This document shows, piece after piece, positions 39,253-52,500 of a DNA stretch of 64,000 bases. A model generated the notes under the pieces. It had not been told where the DNA came from, did not search any database, and saw only the letters and a list, made by a program, of their open reading frames with translations. This DNA comes from an uncultured Prevotella sp. (GTDB lineage: Bacteria; Bacteroidota; Bacteroidia; Bacteroidales; Bacteroidaceae): contig CAJODF010000001.1 in assembly GCA_905233555.1 (NCBI GenBank), positions 1 through 64,000 of the forward strand, given 5' to 3'. A program made the translations under genes and the position numbers. Each line of letters begins with the position of its first letter. The stretch's first letter is position 1.

Positions 39253-40523
39253 TGAGAATAGTGAAAAGTTTTGACTATAGTACGATGAGATGGCTGCTGC
39301 GCCTGATGATGGTTGCAGCAGTGATGTGGGTGGTATCCTGTTCCGAAGATTCGGAGCGGGACGAGCATCGCGAGCCTGCTGTCGCCATCGAATTGATCCC
39401 CGGTTTCCCAGCCTATGGTGAGGAGTGGCCCGCCTCGGCAGCCGCCACCCGTGCCGATGATCCGGTAACTTGGAGTCCGGGAACGACGCCGGCCGGTTAC
39501 TATCTCTATAGCGATTCACGTATCAATGGCCTGTTTGTGAAGCAGAAAGACCTGACCAACAACTCCATCGGTATCTTCTTCACCAAGGATGACGGCATTC
39601 CTGAGGTGATGCAGGGCTATTTCTCCTGTCAGGACCCGTTAGGTGTGACACCGACAGACCAGGCCTGGCGTTCGAGTGTGGAAATCAAGACTATTGGCAC
39701 CTATCAACTCTACGGTTATATCCCGCTTGAGGAGGCCACAGCCACTATTTCGAAAAACCCAACCTATGCCGATGGTGCCGTACTGACTCTGAGGGGTCTC
39801 AAGGCTGTGACGACGTCTGATGTCTGTGTGGTAGTAGGTGCCAAGGAGGGCGTGAGCGCGACGCAGGTCGCATACCCGGGCATCAGAACCGGTCAATTTG
39901 ATTATGTGGCACAGAGCACGGATGCGAATAATTTCGTGTATCTGCTCTTCGACCATATCTACTCCGCCATGCGCTTCCGCTTTACCGTTGCTGAAAGGTA
40001 CGACGAAGTGCGTACCATCAAACTCCGCAAAGTGGTTATCAAGGGTACTGAGGATGGGTTAATGGCCAACTACAATGCGGTCGTTACCCTCAGTAAAAGG
40101 ACGAATGGCCAATCCCCCATCACAGACATCTCCTTTAATTCCGACGATTATACGACGCCTGCGACCTGGGAGGAACTTTATAGTTGGAACGAAAAACCGA
40201 TAGAGGAAAGCGGGAGCAATGAGGTGATACTGAAGTATGGTGAATTGACACATTTAATGGGTAGATTCATGCCCGGGTGGAGTACGCACTACACCTCTAA
40301 CTTCACACTCCAAAGCACCTACGATGTCTATGACAAGCAGGGCAACCTCGTCCGCAAGAACTGTGTTGCCGAAAATAAGATTAATCTCACCAGTCTCTTT
40401 AAGACTTCGGTTATAGAGAGAGGCCACATGTATTCGCTCACCTTGCTGGTGGAGCCCACCTACCTCTATATGCTCTCCGAGCCGGACTTGGACAATCCGA
40501 CGGTGAAGTTGAAAAAGGAATAA
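39249..40523 (+). CDS. Fimbrillin-like lipoprotein
   Basis: Lipobox-like WVVSCSEDSE; fimbrillin-like layout; 4-nt overlap with upstream gene. Confidence 0.68.
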   Translation: MMRIVKSFDYSTMRWLLRLMMVAAVMWVVSCSEDSERDEHREPAVAIELIPGFPAYGEEWPASAAATRADDPVTWSPGTTPAGYYLYSDSRINGLFVKQKDLTNNSIGIFFTKDDGIPEVMQGYFSCQDPLGVTPTDQAWRSSVEIKTIGTYQLYGYIPLEEATATISKNPTYADGAVLTLRGLKAVTTSDVCVVVGAKEGVSATQVAYPGIRTGQFDYVAQSTDANNFVYLLFDHIYSAMRFRFTVAERYDEVRTIKLRKVVIKGTEDGLMANYNAVVTLSKRTNGQSPITDISFNSDDYTTPATWEELYSWNEKPIEESGSNEVILKYGELTHLMGRFMPGWSTHYTSNFTLQSTYDVYDKQGNLVRKNCVAENKINLTSLFKTSVIERGHMYSLTLLVEPTYLYMLSEPDLDNPTVKLKKE

Positions 40524-40536
40524 TGAATAGAAGACA

Positions 40537-43500
40537 GTGAAGACGAAATATATCATAATAAGCGCATTGATGTTCCTGGCTGCTACGGTGGCACAGGCGC
40601 AGGTTGCTGAGGATAAACCGGTCATCAATATTCAGGGCAAGGTGTTTGGCGGTGCCCGTCAGGCTGATGTCGAGGGACATACCTTCGTCTCCATCGCTGC
40701 CGAGAACTTTGATGTTGTCATTGATGAAGTCTTTGGCGGCAATGATATCTCTGGATCGATAGGCTCTGGAACGTCTGTTCAAACTGCTCCACCAGCTGCT
40801 CCACCAGAAATGTCTGGAGCACCGGATATTAGTGACGACTGCAATGTCTATATCTCTACCAATAAGGAGGCAACGGGCAAGCACCTCTTCATCGGCCAAC
40901 TCTTCGGTGGCGGTAATGGCGACTATACATATACGAATGCAGAAGGTGTTGACCTTACAGACGGGACGGATAGTGAAGGTCATACCATTTATAAGGTCAT
41001 GGATGGTGACACCAAGGTTGCCACCAGCATAAAGAAATTCACTAAGCCCGAACTCAGCAAAGTCTATCTTTCGCTGAAAGGAGGCACCTTCGGCTATGTC
41101 TATGGTGGTGGTAATGCTGCTACGGTGGTGAATCAGACAGATATCTATATCAACAATAAAAGTGAAATCACCAAGAAAAAAGGTACCAAAGACAGCGAAA
41201 ACAACGATATAGGCTTTGAGTATCTGACTTCAACCGACATAACGAGGATGGGCATCACATCCGACTATAACGACACTTACCAGTTCTCACGTGTCTTTGG
41301 CGGTAACAACAAGGCCGCCATGGCCGCTCAGCCCACATGGCATCTCGTTGAAGGCAGTATTGAGAACCTCTATGGTGGTGGCAATGCAGGCGATATGACC
41401 CGTACCCAGGGTATCTCGTTGAATATTGACGGCGCAGATATGAGGGTCCATAATGTCTATGGCGGATGCCGTAAGGCCGATGTCCACCACACAGCCTCCG
41501 TGGGCATCTATAACGGTAATATTGACTATGTCTATGGCGGTAACGATATCTCGGGTACCGTCAGACAAGGCACGAGTGTCGTGATTAAGAGTACCATCAA
41601 CCATGATGTCTATGGCGGCAGCAATGGTTCTTATCTATACACAAACAGCGATGCAAGCAGCGACCTCTATTTCCAGATTCCAACGGGGATGAATGCTGCA
41701 GAGGCGCTGACAAATCACCGTCCGAATGTGCCGAGTACGTCCGTTTTGTTACAAGGTACGGCAGAGCATCCCGTGAGCATCGGCGGTGCCGTCTATTGCG
41801 GTGGTAACAGTGCGACGCTGAAGACGAACTCAGAATTTACCGGAACGCCTAGTGCGACGCTGACCCTTGGTTCCTATGTCAAGGCCTGTCAAGTCTTTAT
41901 GGGCTGTAACGGTGAGGATATGGTTAAACCGGAGGCACTCACTCACTTTAGTAGCGCTCTCGACCTGAAAACACCGGCTAATATGGCCAAATACATGGAG
42001 GGCGTGGAGATGCAGATAAAGCCTAGCGTTAACTTTGCCAATCCGTATAGTGCCGAGGGCGTTGTTGATAGAGCGTCCAATGCCCATATCGGGGAATTCT
42101 ACTGTGGCGGTAACGTGGGTAGTGTCTTCGTGAAGGGTAAGAATGAATTCCACTTTTCGAAGAATGTCTTTATTCATGAGAAATTGGTTGGCGGCTGTAA
42201 TAATGCATACGTGGCAGCGGTTAGTGAACGTAATGCAGAATATAAGGGTGGCATGATTGAAGGTAAGACTGTTGACGGAGCCATTGATCAGGCATCCAAA
42301 GCCTCTCCCAAGGTGCAGTTGAATCTTACGGGCTTGCGCCTGGAACCACGTAAGATGGTGTTCGACGAGAACACAAGAGCATGTAAGTACGAATATTCGT
42401 GGACAGAGGGTACTGGGGGGAGTGCCGTGACGCAAACCAGCGAATGGTTCTTGACCAACGAGGATAATGATCCTACTACTAAAGACAACCTGCTGAAATG
42501 GGGTAATGTCTATGGCGGCTGTTTCAACACGGGCTATGTGATGGGTGACGTGGTGATAAACATCTCCTCCAGGACCTCCGAACCGACAGACATCTTCAGA
42601 CAGTCTGGTACTAATAATAAAAACGATGCAGGTTGGAACACGGGTATCTGGGAATCGGTTCAGGGCCAGGACGTGTTCTGTAAGACGCTGACCATCTTCG
42701 GTGGCGGCTATGGTGAACATTCGGTTATTGAAGGTAATACCCAAGTAAATATTAATTCTGGAGGTGTTGCCTTCCAGGTGTTTGGCGGTGGCGAGAAAGG
42801 CCCTGTCAACGGTAATACAGAAATCAATCTCTACACAGGCGGAGAGTGCCGTGAGATCTATGGTGGCGGTTTTGAGGGTGATGTCAATGGACATACGACG
42901 GTCAACCTTATTGGTGGTAAGTTCTACGATGCCTTCGGAGGTGCTTGTAATGCCGATGTCCGTGACTATACGGAGGTCTATATAGGTCGCAGTAGGGCTG
43001 TTGACGGCACTGGCAGACCCTTGCTGACCGGTTACCCGGAGGGTGCCAACATCTATGGCGGCAACGACTTCGGTGGTGAGGTCAAAGGAATTGGAACGGG
43101 AACGGAAATGGAACCGGACACGGAAATTGGAAAACATAAGCAGTCGGCCTATGAATTCAACGCAACTACCAGACAAAAGGATGTTACCACCATCGAGACG
43201 AACGCATACGTGGAGTATTATCATGGCAAGGTAGATAGTATTGCCGGTGGTAACTATGGTAACTATGAATACGAGACATATTACAATAGGAAAAAAGGTA
43301 CCAATGGCGTAGATGACCCAGGAGGCGTCGCAGCACAACTACATGCAAAAGATCCTGATACTTATGGTGCTACTTTTGAGTTCAAAAAGCCTAAGGTTGG
43401 TTCATCTTTCCTGAATATCCAGACACCGCAAATCAGCGCTAACGACAGAGTGCTCTATTTCCTTGGTGGCAGTGAGGGCGCATCCGATGAGGCAGACAAC

Positions 43501-46500
43501 GATGAGATGCAGAGCAATAGTTATGTGCTTGTGGAAGCCCCGGGATTGAATATGCCGGAAGATCTTGCTAATAACTATCATGGCGCAAATGTCTATGGTG
43601 CCGGAGCCCATGCCGGACTGAAAGGCGGTACAACCCAGGTATGGTTGTTGAAGGGTCATGTGAAGAATGTTTTCGGTGCCAGCCTAAATGAGGGATGCAC
43701 CGAGAACGCCCATGTCTATGTGCCTGTCGGCTCCACCATCCATGCCAATGCCATCTTCGGCGGTGCTGACGGCAGCATTGTCAAGGAGCATTTCGAAAGC
43801 AATGCTGATTATAATGACCGTCTGAGTGAGTTTAATTCCAATATCAACAAGATTCCCTGCGATGCCACAAATGCTTTTGTGGAGTTTGCGAGCAATCAGG
43901 CCATCATCGACGATGCCATTTATGGCGGTAACAACTTCCAGCGCCGTACGGTGAATAGCACCGTCAACATCAGTGCTCCGGTGAAGAACAAGGACATTGT
44001 CGCGGAAGAGCTTACAGACCTGTGCGATGTCTATGGTGCCGGCTATGGTGGATTCACGTGGGCTACCTGTACTAAGGTCAATTTGCTCTCCGGTGCCCAG
44101 GTGCTGGACCTTTACGGCGGAGGCCGCGATGGTAAGGTCTTTGAGACGAGCAGTGAGTATCATCGCATGATGGTGAATCATACAGAAACGTTTTGGGATG
44201 GAAATACCGATCCGCGTCAATATGAAAAGTATGATGGAAAAAATCCTGTCCACTCTGAAACGGGTTGGGCAGCAGAAGGAAAATTTAACACCAACGTCGT
44301 TATCAATCAAGGTGCTATAGTCGTAGGTAATGCCTTTGCCGCAGGCAAGGGCGCAGATGCGAATGTCTCAGGCTCTTCGGGTCTGACCTTAAATGGCGGT
44401 ACAGTAATAAATAACATCTATGGCGGTGGCGAGGAGGCTCCCGTCCGTGACCGGTATAAAGTGGGACATGACCCGCAAACGATAGGTGATAATACTATCC
44501 CAGGGATCACGTGCTCGACAAACGTCAAGATATTAGGCGGTAGAGTCACTGAGGTCTATGGTGGTGGTCTCGACGGTGACGTGGGGCGTGGCGATGTGGC
44601 CAATAAGGATGTGTCAGGCTTTACCAATATCACTATCGGCAAACTCCATCAGGCCGATCCCACCTTCTACAACGGTGATCCTACGGTGGAGCGCAGTCTC
44701 TATGGCGGCGGCTATCGCGGCAAGGTCTATGGTACGGCTACTACCCAAATGAACAATGGCCACATCGGCTATAAGTATGTGGAGACAACCAATTCGGAAA
44801 CGAGTGAGGTGACAGGCAGTTACGTGGAGAACCTGGACTACGACAACGATACCCGTAAGTTGTTGAAACAGAATGGTAACCTTTTCGGTGCCGGCTATGG
44901 TGAGGGTGCCACTGTTGACTACACCGTGGTGAAGATGTATGACGGCGTGATCCGAAACAGCCTCTATGGTGGCGGTGAGATCTCGGCCGTGGGTCGCGGT
45001 GTGAAATACAACACCACAACGGGAAAATATGACATTTTGGATAACGATGAAGACGATTTCCATGCCGGTGGTACGCAAGTGACGATGTATGGCGGTCTGG
45101 TGCAGCATAATGTCTTTGGTGGTGGACGTGGTTATGCCATTGATGCCTATGGTAACACGACGTCGGGTGAGATTGGCTATTCCGACGGATATACCTTTGG
45201 TAGCACCGATGTGAAAATCCATGGCGGCACCATCGGTACCGTTAATGCGGTGGCAGAAGGCGACGGTAACGTCTTCGGCGGTGGTAACATCGGTCATGTC
45301 TATACAGGTAAAGGCCGGAAGGGTTTAGATGGCCCCAACGGTGAAGATAATTTATACTATCGTGATCCCGATGTTACCAGCACATCTGGTGATGATGGCT
45401 TTAATTTAAAGACAAAAGACTGCTGTGTTATCATTTCACCTTATTGTAAAGTCAAAAGTGCTGCTCAGGAATCCCTTGTTAAACTGTTGAAGGATATCAC
45501 AAAAACAGGAGAAGGAGAACCTACAACGTTGTACACTGCCGGTACAATTATAACTTCTGTACAATTGGCTGCACTGGAAGCCGACGCAGATGTATCTATC
45601 GGTACATCCGACTATGTTAATGTCACAATGATCAACGGTGAATACTTTGATACGGAAGGTCCGAATGCTTATGTCAGTACCGACAAACTTAATCTGCTTA
45701 CAGCTAACAGTGCCGATTGGGACAAACTTGAAAGAGAGGGTATCAAGATTGGCAATGCTGTGTTTGCCGGTGGTAACGTGTCGCGAGGCTCTGATAAGAT
45801 CTATGCCAACACCGTCACTGTACACGGCAATGCCGTTGCTTCGGTGGAAGATGTCTTTGCCAAGGACCTCATCACCCTCGGTGAGGATGGTATCGGCGGT
45901 CTCTATGGCGACGGTAACTTGACCTTGGTGGATGGTTATCGCGGTCTGAACATCACCAACTACGGCACAGACTACTACAACCTCAGTGACGCCATTGACT
46001 ACGACAAGTATCTGGAGATGACCGACCGTGAGCGTGCATACTTTGAACTGGAGTATGAGGCTAAAGAAGCGCATACTTATGAATACTGGGAGTGTAAGCA
46101 CACCCATACTTACCGAATGCCGGATGGTAATGGAGGTTATAAGGAGATATCATTCAAACACGGACAGAAACTGCCTGCATCTGAAACTACTCCTACTGTG
46201 GTAAGTGGGGAAGCAATCTCGTACGGTTCTCTGGACTATAACCGTGATGATGCTGTCAGTGTTAACGAATTGACTGAAGCAATGAAGGCGAAATCCTATT
46301 GGTGGAAACCTACGAAGCAATCTACTTCTTATACTGATAAGGAAACCATCAAGGAAGACAAATATAACCTGATGGATGATCACGAAAAGCAAAATTGGGA
46401 GCGCAAGGGCTTCTGCCGACTCTATGCCGGACGAATGATCAACACCATTCAGCGTGCTGACTTCTGCGGCGTCTTCGGCAGCCGCGTGGTGATGCGTGGC

Positions 46501-49500
46501 GCACAGGACCGTGTCACCGATGGTAAGTCTGCCGACTATACCGAATATACCATCAACCGTATTGGCGAGGTATCGCTGAACAAGAAAGTAGTGAATAATG
46601 ATCCGCACGGTAACTACTTCGGTATTTACAATGTGGTGAACTACCTCGGTGCCCTGACTAGCGATGTTCCCTTTGTCCCTAGCAGTTTCTATAGCCAACT
46701 TGCTGCTCATAATATGAGTGCGGCAGATGCTAAGCGTACCACAGATAATAGTCAGTCAGGCTATGAACCCAATGGCGACTCCTACTACGAATGGAAGCAG
46801 GACAATCTGAACACCCGTAAGCGTAACGATGGAACCTGTCATAACGACGTGGCCATGGCCTCTGGTGTGTGGTTGGAGATTGTGGAGGAACCGACTGATA
46901 ACAGTACGGAGAAGAAATACGGTCCCATTACAGGTGTGGTGGAACTGGCCTTGATCAATGTGGCTACCGGTGAGGGTGGTGGCTATGTCTATGCCAAGAA
47001 CGAACATGGTGTACTGAAACAAATAAAATCGTCTGACGAATTGTTCCTTTTGGACTCCAACTACGGTGCCGTTACCTATAAGCAGTTCAAATATGACACT
47101 CCTGAGAATGTAGTGACTGCCGAGGAGACAAACAGACAGCATCTGATCCCCGACAAAAATGGCAAGACCCCGGAACAAGATGGTTACATAACTACTTATG
47201 GCATATTAGTAACTGATGCGAATGGCAAAGAACCGGGAACGGAAGGCTATATACCTACAGCACAACTCGATGAGCATGGTGAACCAGTCACTTGGCACCC
47301 CATCACGCCGAAGATGGAGAGTTCGGGTAACTTTATCAATAGTGACAAGCGAATTGTCGATGATTGCTATCCGTTGAGCGGTGCCTATATGGGAGCCGAT
47401 CCTTCACCCGCCCACTACTGGTACATCCGAGGCGACTTCTATGTCTATGATCAGTATATCTCAGCCTATACGGGTTCGGCACAGGCCTATGCAGAGAAGA
47501 TTACCATCCCGCTGACCATCACAGCTGAAGCACAGGGACGGTTGACGCTGAACTCCGTGAACAAGAACCTCTATGCCTACTGGAATGGAGACTTGAGCGA
47601 TACGACTCATCCTGCCACGAATGCTGATGGAGAAACCATTGCCGACTCGTATAAGAGTAAAATCGACGACAAGGCGGTTGTCGTAGGTGGTCGCAGTTAC
47701 CATAAGAACGACCCCATCACCTACTGGGATTGGTCGCGACTGAGCGAGACGGAGCAGAATTTCTTCGTGGATGAGACCTATACCTGCACCACGACCATCA
47801 CCGACCATTATGCCAAGGGTGATGCCATCCTGCCTACTACCTATGAGACCCTTTCTACAAGCAACTACGTCGTAAGGGAGGAGATCAAGATCGTTGACAC
47901 GAGTCATGATGACCAGATAACGGTATATGCTGCTGGTAGTTACCTGCCGGCAGGCGTATATGCGACTTTGAGTGCCAAGGACAAGGAGAGGTGCATCACC
48001 GAGAAGGAATGTTTCAACATCAGTAATGCCATTTCCCATGACAATGGCTTCCTGCTGACGCTCGACTGGGATAATCCGGAAGAGTGGAACAAATATTATC
48101 GGGATCCCAGTGGAAACCGCGTAACGAGTAAGATCTATGATGGACTCACTGAAAGTCAACAATTGGATTATACACCGTGTCCGACCTTCCGCTGTGCGAC
48201 AACAGGTATTTATGGCCTACAAGAATGTGTTGTGGGCGATATCATCGATCAAACCACTTTCCTTACGAAGACAAAGTTGGATACGGATGTTAGTACTTAT
48301 ATGAGCAATCATCCTGAAGAAACTGATCCTACAAGTGGTAAAGTCTTCGGTGAATTCCAGAGAGCCTATGTGGCAATTGACGATTGCGTATTGTCTAATG
48401 GCCATCAGTACCTGAAGGAAGCCTGTATCTCAGCGGGTGAATGGGGAGGTCTCTCCGTTGAAGATAAATCCAAGTTTGGAGAGGCTTATATCTGTACGAG
48501 TAGTTACCTTGAGGACAAGACAAAGGAGTGCTTCCACGGTACGGTGATACCATATTCTGTCTATTCCACTTATCCTGCAAGCGAAAGGGATGAGTACTTC
48601 CAGCCGGCCTATATCTGTACCAGTGGTACTGTTGATGAGGAACACAAGAAGTGGTGGGGCGGAGAATTGTTCGTTGCTGGTACGAACAATGCTGCCGTCA
48701 AGTATTGTAACCTCCCGGCAAGTGAGCGTGCAGCATTCACCTATAACTACGATGCCTTCGACTTGCTCTCGGAGGATTTCAAGCCGGGCAACGAGAACTA
48801 TCCGTCAGATATTATCGCAGACGGTGTGATACCACTTTCTTGGTACGAGGGAGATCCTGACGATTCGCATCATGTCGTCAATGGGGAGAACCGCAGCGTT
48901 AAATCGGGAGAGGATCAGATTCCTTATGCCCATGAGCATCTCATCGATTATGATGCGACCTATACGGGTAGTACCATGACGGGTGATAATAAACTGAAAG
49001 AGAAAGTTTGGGTAACCCGTGCAGAAGAAACTACAAGCATAGAAACCGACCAATTGAAGTCTGGTGATATATTGAGCAATGAGCAATTCGGCAGTCTGAC
49101 GAATGAACAGTTCAAATATACGCCCATCATCGTAACGCCCGAGGATATTGCCAATGCAGATAAGGAGTATTACTACGTGGTGAAGAAGGAATTCGGCGTC
49201 GGTGAGACCTGGTATGCCCCAGGCAACCAGATCTCAGAGGCTACGTTCGAGAATCTGACGAGTACGCAGCAGGCCAATGTGGCTCAAGTGCCTAAGTCCA
49301 CTCTTGTTGCTAGCGTTGGCTCTGGCGGCGGACGAGTCTATTTCTGCACCAAGAAATATGAGCCGATTACTCCTGTGACAGACATCCTGGGTAACTATAC
49401 TTCGGGAGAAGTGTCTGTCGGTACGGTCATCACAGATGGAAATTATACTGGTCTTATCAACGAGCAGAAGAACTTCAGCATCGACGGTAAGATACCTAAC

Positions 49501-52500
49501 ACCACCTCGACATTCTATGTGGCACGTGAAGCGGACATCGACCAACTGCAGCAGGATAAGGTGGTGACGGTGATGTACTGGTATGAGTATATCGAGAGCG
49601 ACGAGGACGGCCGCAGTTACGAGACCATCCGTGAGCGTCACGTCATCAATGTGCATATCCACTTCGAGAGCGGTGTGCCGACCATCGGTACCCTCCTCCC
49701 GCCGTCAACCGTATTGCCCGGACAGAAGGTGGGTCTGAACCAGCCGACGGTGAGCGAAGGTGCCTTCGAGGTCATCGGTGGTGGATGGGAAATCTACACC
49801 AATGAGGTGGATGCCACCACTCACCAGAACGGTAGGGACTACGAGAGCGGAAAGACGCAGGTTTATTGGTATCAGGACGGCCACTATCTGGCCTACTATG
49901 CGAAGACCTCGAACAAGAATGTGGGACGCGTCTATTCCAACTCCGTTCCGTTGTCAGTGGCCAACTACCACCGTATGGAGGATGTGATGAACAGTACGCA
50001 CAAGGAGATGGTGGATGACGGAAACGGTGGACTCACTGAAACGGAGGTGCACGACTATATGTACGTCAACAAGGCTGCAGCGGATGTGAACAAACGCGAC
50101 TCCAAGATTTATATCGGCAGTAGCGATGAACTGGAAGCATTCAAGTCGCTCTATGACTTGTCGAAGCAAACGGCAAACACTGCTGGTTTTGAGAATATCC
50201 GAAACTGCCAGAATCTGGACTTCTATCTCGACAATGAGATTAAATATACCGGAGCAACACCTTGGACTTCCATCGGTAATAATCAGACGAATTGCTTCGA
50301 AGGTGACTTCCACGGCGACGGACATGCCATCACGGGCCTGCAGAACTCGCTCTTCAACTGGCTCTGCGGCGATGTCTATAACACTGGTGTGGCAGGCTCG
50401 TTCACTGGAGCCGGTATTGCAGAGAATGGTGACGGTTATGTGCAGAACTGCTGGATTAAGACTACCGGAACACCCACAACGGGTGCTGGGCATTATCCTG
50501 TCTTTGGCAATCCTGTGAGAGATGCCGCTGCTATTGCAGTACACGGAGTGGTCCAGGTGGAGAACTGCTACTATCCGGAGAGCAATGATTACTACGTGAC
50601 TTATCCGGACGGCTACAGCCGAGGCAAGGCTATCCAGAAGCCCGACGCTGCTTTCATCAATGGTGAGGTGGCCTACAACCTGAACAGTTTCTATCTGGCC
50701 CAGCGCTATTCGGACAATAGTGGAAAGGGAACAGCAGGCAACGCCTACTGGAAGCTTGAGGATGCCGGCGTGGATGGCAAGACACCTACATCCGTCAAGT
50801 ATCCGGCAGAAAACCCAGAAGACATCAATAGGTATGTGGAGAGTCGCTATGATAATGTGGACTTCCTCTATGCCGATGGTATAGTACCCGATGTGGGTGC
50901 CGTGAACATCCGCTACAATGCCACCAATGGCAAGTATTATCCTATCTATCCGGACGACTATATCTTCTTCGGACAGAACTTGACCTATGGACTCGTGACG
51001 GGTGGCGGCGCACACGATGAGCACCCGACGGCTGTCCTAAAGTATAAGGCTACCGAGGAAAACAAGAACAGTAACCATCTGCTGATTCCTGGTAAAACGG
51101 GTACTCGCGTCTATCGCGCTCCGGGTTACTATCGCAGTTCAGATATGGAACAGGTGTTCTTCAACCCGGATGCAGCCTTCAAGGATAAATATACCCCCAG
51201 GGCTGATGGTATCTTCGGATCGTCTGCCCAGACAATTGACATCCACAACCGCCTGACGGCTATCGACTTCACGGGCTATCATGATAGAGGCGCTTGGTCT
51301 GATGGCACGTCGCAGGACAACTACTTCAGGCATGTGCTCGATTACAACGGTTTGAGCAGTTTCACTACCAGTGGCGTGACCCGCAACCTGCTGGTCTATG
51401 CCAATAACGTGGGCGGTGCAGACGCGACTACCATGCAGGTGTTGCAAAATGCTTTGCAGCAGTATGAGCCAGTCTATAGCGAATCTTATTCTAATGACAA
51501 GTACAAGAAGGTGATTAGTAAGATTGACAACAATGATGTGAAGGGCCATCTGGTGGCGCAGGTAGAGGAGTGGACACAGGCTAATCCCTACAAGAGCAGC
51601 AGTGATCACTTCCTGGTGGATAAGCAGGACTTCAATGCACCGATCCCATACAAATTCAATGACGACAAGCGGATGTGGTATCAGCGCATGCCGGATAATT
51701 ACGTGGGTGAGTTGAAGAACTCGGATGGTACCTATAACCGTCAAGCAGGTTGGGAAGGTATCAGCATTCCATTCAAGGCCGAACTCGTCACCACAAACGA
51801 CAAGGGTGAGATTACCCACTTCTACAGCGGCAGCGAGGAGAGTAAGAACGATACTCATACAAAGATCGGCCACGAGTACTGGCTGCGTCATTACACAGAC
51901 CTGTCGGCGGAAGCCGATGCTAATGGTGTCCGTACTGCCACCATGCGCTATCCCGATGCTATCACGGATGGCCCTGAAAAGGAGGTGACTAACACCTTCC
52001 TCTGGGACTACTATTACAACGAGACGGTTTCACCACACCATGAGGATCAGAACAACGACACCTATCAGACGTATTACAACAGTACGCGCACCTATAGTAA
52101 ATACCCGCGTCTGACCAACGGTAGGCCGTATATCATCGGCTTCCCGGGTGAACGGTATTACGAGTTCGACCTGAGCGGCAAATTCCAGGCCGAGACGACT
52201 GCCGATCCGGATCCTGCCAAACTCGAAGCACAGACCATCAGTTTCGTTTCGGCCCCAGGCATAACCATCGATGTGAGCGACAATGAGAAGGCAGGTGAGT
52301 CAGAGGTAATTACGGAAGAGGGTAAGAAAATCACCTACACCTTCAAGCCGAGTTATCTGAACGAGGAATTTGAGGTTGGTAAGGCTGTCTATACCCTCAA
52401 TAGCCAGGGCAGCAGTTACGACAAGGTGCCAGAAACGGGTGAAGACAAGACTAAGGTTGCTGCCTTCCGTCCGTACTTCGAGGTAACGTCTGCTACGGCT

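Noticed and set aside
41830-43338. 502-aa antisense ORF opposite the giant protein
   Set aside because: Shadow ORF of a repetitive coding region; Ile/Thr-rich translation with no domain; coding evidence is strong on the other strand.
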